This document shows, piece after piece, positions 58,122-64,000 of a stretch of 64,000 nucleotides of DNA. The notes beneath the pieces were generated by a model. That model had not been told where the DNA came from, did not search any database, and saw nothing but the letters and a program-made list of their open reading frames with translations. The position numbers and the translations under genes were made by a program. The DNA lies in NCBI GenBank assembly GCA_010015655.1, contig ML976660.1, positions 658,252 to 722,251 of the forward strand, written 5' to 3'. Within the stretch, counting starts at the first letter, position 1. Each line of letters starts with the position of its first letter. The DNA comes from Bimuria novae-zelandiae CBS 107.79. Its lineage: Eukaryota > Ascomycota > Dothideomycetes > Pleosporales > Didymosphaeriaceae.

Positions 58122-61100
58122 ATGGACGTCGCGGCGCTGCGGGAGCGTGTGAACAACACGCTGGACGCCAATGCGGCCATTCGTCAGCAGGCCGAGCTTG
58201 ACCTCAAACACGTAGGCGCCGCCATTGCAGATCCGGGTACGGCAGCTTGCTGACAGCTCTAGGCCGAGGAACAGCCTGGCTTCACAGACGCGCTGCTCAA
58301 CGTGCTGGAGAACGAGCAAGACGGCGCCATCCGCCTGTCCAGTACGCCCTCGTCCGCAACCCTGCCGCCTGTCGTAGCACTAACGCATCGGCAGCCTCCA
58401 TCTACCTCAAGAATCGCGTGTCCAAGGGCTGGTCGCCCGCCGAGGAGTTCAGCCAGGCGAAGCCCATACCGGAGGATGAGAAGCAGTCCTTCCGCAACCG
58501 CCTCGTCCCAGTCCTCGTGGCCTCGCAGCCGAATGTGCGCGCGCAGCTCATCCCCACGCTCCAGAAGGTCCTCGCCTACGACTTCCCCCAGAAGTGGCCC
58601 GACTTCCTCGACATCACAATCCAGCTGCTGAATGCGGGCGACGTTGCGTCGGTCTTCGCGGGCGTGCAGTGTCTGCTGGCAATATGCAAAATCTACCGCT
58701 TCAAGTCGGGCGAGAACCGTGCCGACTTCGAGAAGATAGTAGCCCTATCGTTTCCTCAGCTGTTGAACCTGGGCAACGGACTGGCCAACGAGACGAGCTT
58801 GGAGGCGGGCGAGATACTGCGCACAGTACTGAAGGTGTACAAGCACGCAATATACGTAAGGCGTCAGCAATCGCAACCTTTGTACTGTGGGGACTAACGA
58901 TGCGTAGTTTGACCTCCCCGCATCGTTGCGCGAACAGTCCGTCATGGTTGGCTGGTGTACCCTGTTCCTCAACGTCGTCAGCAAAGAGCCACCGGAGTGT
59001 TCCATGCCCGAGGACACCGACGAGCGCGAGTTGAATCATTGGTGGAAGGCAAAGAAGTGGTCGTACGGCAACCTGAACCGGCTCTACGTTAGGTGTGTTT
59101 GTACTGCCCCGCTTTGCTGCGACTTCGCTAACCCCTGCCAGGTACGGGAATCCCGGAGGTTTGACTAAGAACAGCGAGGTAGACTACACGGAAGTCGCCA
59201 AATATTTCATCGCCAACTTCGCCCCCGAGATCCTTACACGATATCTCCAGCAGGTGGAAAAATGGGTCAAGGGAGAGACGTGGCTATCAAAAGCCAGTTT
59301 GTATTACACCCTCAATTTCCTAGAGGAGTGCATCAAGCCCAAGTCGATGTGGAATCTGCTCAAACCACACACGGACAACCTCATCTCGCATCTGATATTC
59401 CCTGTTCTACGCCAGACGGACGAAGACATCGAGTTGTTCGAGGACGAGCCACAAGAGTACCTCCATCGGAAGCTGAATTTTTACGAAGAGGTTACATCGC
59501 CCGACGTTGCCGCTACCCAATTCCTGGTAACTCTCACAAAGAGCCGGAGAAAACAGACATTCAGCGTCCTCAATTTCATCAACGGGATTGTAAATCAATA
59601 TGAGGCGGCGCCGGATAACGAGAAGAACCCTCGGGAGAAGGAAGGCGCATTGCGCATGATTGGGACACTCCCAGGTGTTTTGCTTTCGAAGAAGAGTCCC
59701 ATCGCCGACCAGGTAGAATACTTCTTCGTCCGTCACGTTTTCCCCGAATTCAGGAGCCCCCACGGATTTTTACGCGCTCGAGCTTGCGATACCCTGGAGA
59801 AATTTGAGCAGTTGGATTTCAAGGATCCGAATAACCTTATCATTATCTACCGTAATATCCTAGATTCGATGGCAGATCCCACTCTCCCCGTCCGAGTTGC
59901 CGCAGCGCTGGCACTCCAACCACTCATTCGTCACGACATCATCCGGACTAATATGAAACAAAACATCCCCCAAGTCATGCAGCAACTACTCAAACTTGCA
60001 AACGAGGTTGATGTTGATGCTCTGGCTAACGTCATGGAAGACTTCGTAGAAGTATTCGCTCCCGAGCTCACGCCGTTCGCCGTGGCGCTCAGTGAACAGC
60101 TCCGGGATACGTATCTTCGCATAGTAGGCGAACTACTAGCTCGGAATCAAGAAAAGGGGGATGACGATGGATTCGGAGATTTCCTCGACGAGAAGAGCAT
60201 AACTGCTCTCGGTGTACTGCAGACCATTGGCACGCTCATTCTTACACTAGAGAGCACTCCGGATGTTCTGCTCCACCTTGAAACCATACTGATGCCCGTC
60301 ATTACCATCACACTGGAGAACAAGCTTTATGGTATGCGCACCTATCACCTCACGCAGCTTCGGGCTTATGTTAACCTTTTCACAGATCTTTACAACGAAG
60401 TATTTGAGATCATTGACAGCTGCACATTTGCTGCCAAGAGCATCTCGCCGACTATGTGGCAAGCCTTCGAACTCATCCATCGAACGTTCAAAGCCGGTGC
60501 AGAGCTCTATCTTGAAGGTAAATTCGACTTTTGTTCTTTGCAGGCGATGGACCGAATTGACATATGTAGATATGCTGCCTGCCCTGGAGAATTTCGTGAA
60601 CTATGGCACAGTCACCCTTGTACAGAACCGGAACTATCTTAACGCTATCGTCGACATGGTCCGGACGATTTTCAAGGACGATAAAGTCGGTGGTGTCGAT
60701 CGCATCTGCGGTTGCAAACTAGCCGAGATCATCATGCTAAACATGCGTGGCCATGTCGATGAATACATTCCTGAGTTCATCTCGCTTACTATGGCTGTTC
60801 TGACGAACGACGAACTCAAAGTCAAGTCTCTCCGGATACACTTGATGGAAGTAGTCATCAACGCCATCTACTATAACCCTGTTTTGGCTTTGCATGTGCT
60901 GGAAACGAATGGCTGGACGAACAAGTTCTTCAGTCTTTGGTTCTCAACCATCGACAGCTTTACCAGGGTACATGACAAGAAGCTATGCATCTCAGGTATC
61001 TGCGCGCTCTTGACCCTTAAGGGCCAGGATGTGCCGGTCAGTGTTCAACAAGGCTGGCCGCGACTCCTTCAGGGTATTGTTCGCCTATTCCAGACCCTTC

Positions 61101-61702
61101 CGGCAGCGCTGAAGAGTAAGTGTTTATTAGCCATGTAAAGAAAAACAACTAAACTGCTTTAGATCGCGAAGATGCCAAGAGAGAAGACACCTTTGAATAC
61201 GCTAGCTACGAGGATGAAGAGGATGAAGAAGAGTGGGGCGACGAGCAGGATTGGACTGCCGAAACGGAAGAGGCCGAAGACGTCAAGGACGAGAGTGCCG
61301 CCTACCTCGAATTTCTCAATGAGGAAGCTCAGAAGTTCAACTCTGTCACTGATGACGACGACGACGAGCTTGAGGAAGAAAGCCTACTTGAGACCCCGCT
61401 TGACAAGGTCGAGCCGTACAGCATGTTCAAACATGCGCTTCTACGTAGGTGCCTTCTCGTACGGTGAAGCCATTGCGGATTCATAACGCTTTTTCGCTTG
61501 AACAACTTACTAACAGCCGCTAGGACTCCAACAAGAGCAGCCCGCTCTCTACGAGAACCTCACCAAGAATCTCAGTCCCGAAGAACAACAAGTCGTTCAA
61601 GGCGCCGTACACCAAGCCGATGTCATTGCACAAGCAGCAACCCAGGCAGCTCAAGCAGCCGCAGCGCAAGCAGCGGTGGGAGGACAAGCCAACGGACAAT
61701 AG
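58122..61702 (+). CDS. NMD5: Importin-7/8-type karyopherin (Nmd5/Sxm1 group)
   Basis: Eight exons (58122-58211, 58263-58341, 58395-58855, 58908-59092, 59142-60517, 60570-61115, 61163-61444, 61524-61702) encode 1,065 residues. This importin-beta family receptor carries cargo through nuclear pores with Ran; yeast relatives import TFIIS, Hog1, Lhp1 and ribosomal proteins. The N-terminal Ran-binding (IBN) region is rebuilt by the first splices: DLKHAEEQPGFTDALLNVLE, AIRLSTSIYLKNRVSKGW. The middle is a run of HEAT helices. Exon 7 encodes a long acidic segment at about 925-985 (YEDEEDEEEWGDEQDW, DDDDDELEEE), as in importins 7 and 8. The C-terminus is Ala/Gln-rich. Nmd5 and Sxm1 are paralogues, so the exact yeast counterpart is uncertain. 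Confidence 0.92.
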
Positions 61703-62792
61703 GGTGTCCCGTGCGTCCCGCATTGGATGGTTTATCGTCTTGTGTCACCTCGTAGCAGGTTAACGTCAGCATAGATAGGTGCTCTCCCCTTTTTGGATTC
61801 CCCTTGTCTTTCACACGTTGCCCATAGCCCCTGTTTAGCGAGCATTGGGTCACGTTTTACTCAGGCGTTGGGGGGATGGCGATGCTACGGCTTGGCTTCC
61901 GATGGCGCATTTTCCATGGACGGAGAAAGTGGGAAGGGCTGGGCAATGGTGATGACAAAATGGACGACATGCATGATGTTGAGGCAGACAGGACGGCAAA
62001 GACAAGGACCCTTCTTACAAGCGAGTGGTTGTGGGTGACCACTGGAGAAGGCAGAAGTGGTGCTGATCTGAGGGTCGAGTTGGAGGAATGAGTGGACAGG
62101 TCAGGAAGATGCGTATCACCAGTGTCTCTGTAGATAGCGTCCTTGATATGAGGATGACGACGAATGCGAAAGAGCTCCGTTCAGCGTTTTAGTGCCCTCC
62201 AGGTGCTTGTGCTAACATTGGCCCATACGTTATGTCGCGAATTTATTCTAAATGTACTACTTCTTACTGGATATCGGAGTATTGTACCGTCATATTTGCC
62301 TCGAGGTTGAAAACGTATTCGTGTTTGTGGCACATTGTTCAAGCATTGTTGCTATGCTTGAGGGACTCTCCTTGAACCCACAAAAATTGGGTCCTTCGTC
62401 ACAGCTGCAATCGCACCTGGTACATCAGCTTATATATGGTAGACGCGTGAGAAAGTGTTACTATCATCGTGGTCTCAGTAAGTGGAGACGGCTGCATGGA
62501 TGGTTAACCGATCCCGCTATCGATAAGCGAGCAGCTGAACCCGGCTATTCGTGCGATGACGCCGACTCCCAAAAGTCCGCGGCAACGTGTTAAAGAATCC
62601 AGGCAATCGCCCAACAAAAAGCAATTCGCAACGTGTAGCCGCGAAGTTGCGACCTCTCTCTCACGCACACCCTTCTACACCTGTCGTATATCCGACGCGC
62701 TTTGTCCGCGATTAATTGCGCAATCACGAAGAAGTTGGCCTTTGTGTGACCTACCCTGTCATAGCACACGTTGCCAAAACTCTGTCGCGGTG
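61703..62792. other. Spacer, no gene seen
   Basis: 1.1 kb of 3' UTR and promoter sequence between the importin gene and SEC12. No conserved coding frame. Confidence 0.5.
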
Positions 62793-64000
62793 ATGTCGCG
62801 GCCTACAGTATCCAAAGCGCGAACTTCGTACCCGCTGTACTCTGCGACTTGGGCGACCAGCAAGCCCTCGTATCTCATTGTGGGCGGGGGAGGCGGCGCG
62901 GGCCGTCATGGCGTGAAGAACAAGATCTCAGTATTCGACTTCAGCTCCCGCGCGCCGAACGTAGAGCCTTCCGCCGAGATAGACGCCTCGGAACATGACT
63001 CGGTGACATGCTTGGCTAGTCTAGGAACCAAGGATGGGGCGATACTGTACGCTGGGATCAACGATAGTGAGGAGGAACGATTGAAGGGGCAGAATGAGCA
63101 TCTCAAGGCTTTCGAGGTGCAGTTCCCCAAGACCGCTCAGGCCAAGGTATCCTTGCTCAGCAAAACTGCGCTGTTTACACCACCCGCGAGTGCAGGCGGG
63201 AAGAAAGAGGGCTACCAGCGCATTGTGCGCTTGTCACCACCAGTACAGCGGAACTCGAATGCGCCGAACAGGCGAATAGGCGCGGTGGCTTCATGCCTTG
63301 CCGGAGACGAGAACGAGATTGTCGTCTTCAGCGCAATATCTAACAAACCGGAGAACCCCAAGGACATTATACAGCGGATAACACTGCATAAGAGCCAGGA
63401 AGCGAACGATCTCGATATCTTGGACGAAGGCGAAGGCATCTTTCAACTGGCGTACTGCCTGAACAATGACGTCTACGTGCAGAAGATACAATATGATTTC
63501 AGCAAGAAGAGAACTCTGAGCAAGGGAGACGCTAATCGGATACACGCCTATACTGTCCCTTTTCCGGATCTCAACGAGAAAAAGGGACGTTCGAAGATTA
63601 GGTGTATACGCTGGTTTTCGCCTTCACATATTCTGCTGCTTGTGAACAAGCCTAATCGGAGCGGTGCTGAACTACTTGTGCTCAAGATGTACCGGGATGG
63701 AAATGCTGGGTCGATCATTTTGCGGAAAACCTTCCCAAAGCACGTCCAGGCGGCTGTTGACATGGACGTTGCCTTGCTTGATGCCGATGAAGAGGGAGCG
63801 TACCAGGCCGTGGTTGCTGTGGCTGCTATCGATGTCTCACTGACTGTCTTGACGATTGATTATCAGGGCAAGAAAACGGATACTATCAGCCGCTTCAGTC
63901 CGTTTGCGACGTACAAAGAGGTATGAGTCCAAAGAGGATAATACTAGAGCCACACTAATATTTACAGGTCCATGAATTGCAGATGACGAAAGTAGTCTTT
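62793..64000 (+). CDS. SEC12: Sec12 (PREB), Sar1 exchange factor, cut by window end
   Basis: Exon 1 (62793-63920) and the start of exon 2 (63968-64000) give 387 residues so far; the gene continues past the window. Sec12 is the ER membrane exchange factor that loads Sar1 with GTP to start COPII coat assembly. The N-terminal beta-propeller is recognisable from PSYLIVGGGGGAGRHGVKNK followed by ISVFDF, the loop that binds the potassium ion in Sec12, then LASLGTKDGAILYAGIND, IGAVASCLAGDENEIVVFSA and IRCIRWFSPSHILLLVNK. The phase-0 intron has donor GTATGA and acceptor TTTACAG, and continues VHELQMTKVVF. The transmembrane helix expected near the C-terminus is outside the window. The ATG at 62793 immediately precedes the first conserved strand. 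Confidence 0.9.

Noticed and set aside
2873..58122. A functional cluster for RNA metabolism (Aquarius, eIF4G, THOC1, SKI2)
   Set aside because: The genes are far apart, on both strands and mixed with unrelated core genes. This is ordinary chance proximity.
1..64000. CRISPR arrays, phage or bacterial operons
   Set aside because: No regularly spaced repeats were seen. All recognised genes are nuclear eukaryotic with spliceosomal introns.

Overview
The window is nuclear DNA of a filamentous ascomycete (Pezizomycotina, most likely Dothideomycetes). The evidence is: genes split by short introns, mostly 46-60 nt, with GT..AG ends and CTAAC/CTGAC branch points; clear fungal orthologues (BTA1 betaine-lipid synthase, a 20.9 kDa-type complex I subunit, a conidiation-type homeobox factor); and sharply bounded AT-rich blocks with C-to-T stop codons, as left by repeat-induced point mutation (RIP). 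Exon boundaries were worked out by hand from reading frame, splice signals and conserved protein motifs.

Layout. 1-905 is an AT-rich RIP-type block. 1.4-7.3 kb holds two minus-strand genes: an ICMT/DUF1295-like membrane protein and the spliceosomal helicase Aquarius/Cwf11. 7.5-10.2 kb holds a complex I subunit and, convergent to it, a many-exon trimethyllysine dioxygenase (carnitine synthesis). Next come an intron-containing tRNA-Arg(CCG) at 11.2 kb and a RIP-degraded Tc1/mariner element with 50-bp terminal inverted repeats and TA target duplications (11816-13132). 13.5-18.9 kb carries the proteasome ATPase RPT5 and BTA1. 20.6 kb has a small secreted six-cysteine peptide gene. 21.4-22.4 kb has an unrecognised minus-strand gene. 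24.6-28.1 kb has a cysteine-rich single-pass membrane protein, mitochondrial enoyl-CoA hydratase and RER1. 28.8-30.8 kb is a ferric reductase pseudogene with four lesions. 31.2-31.7 kb is a small four-exon Gly/Thr-rich gene. 32.9-37.6 kb is eIF4G.

37.6-43.8 kb is gene-poor and contains a 253-bp MITE. 43.8-45.4 kb encodes an HTF1/HOX2-type homeobox factor with about 3.5 kb of empty DNA upstream. 49.0-64.0 kb is a dense run of housekeeping genes: THO complex subunit 1, CSM3/Tipin, SKI2, an importin-7/8-type karyopherin and the start of SEC12, which is cut by the window end.

The genes do not form one pathway. Most are conserved core functions (splicing, mRNA export and decay, translation, proteasome, nuclear import, ER-Golgi traffic, mitochondrial metabolism). 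The accessory content lies in the gaps: two DNA transposon relics, an AT-rich block, a decayed ferric reductase, a secreted peptide and an orphan gene. I found no CRISPR array, prophage, biosynthetic cluster or convincing new multi-gene system.
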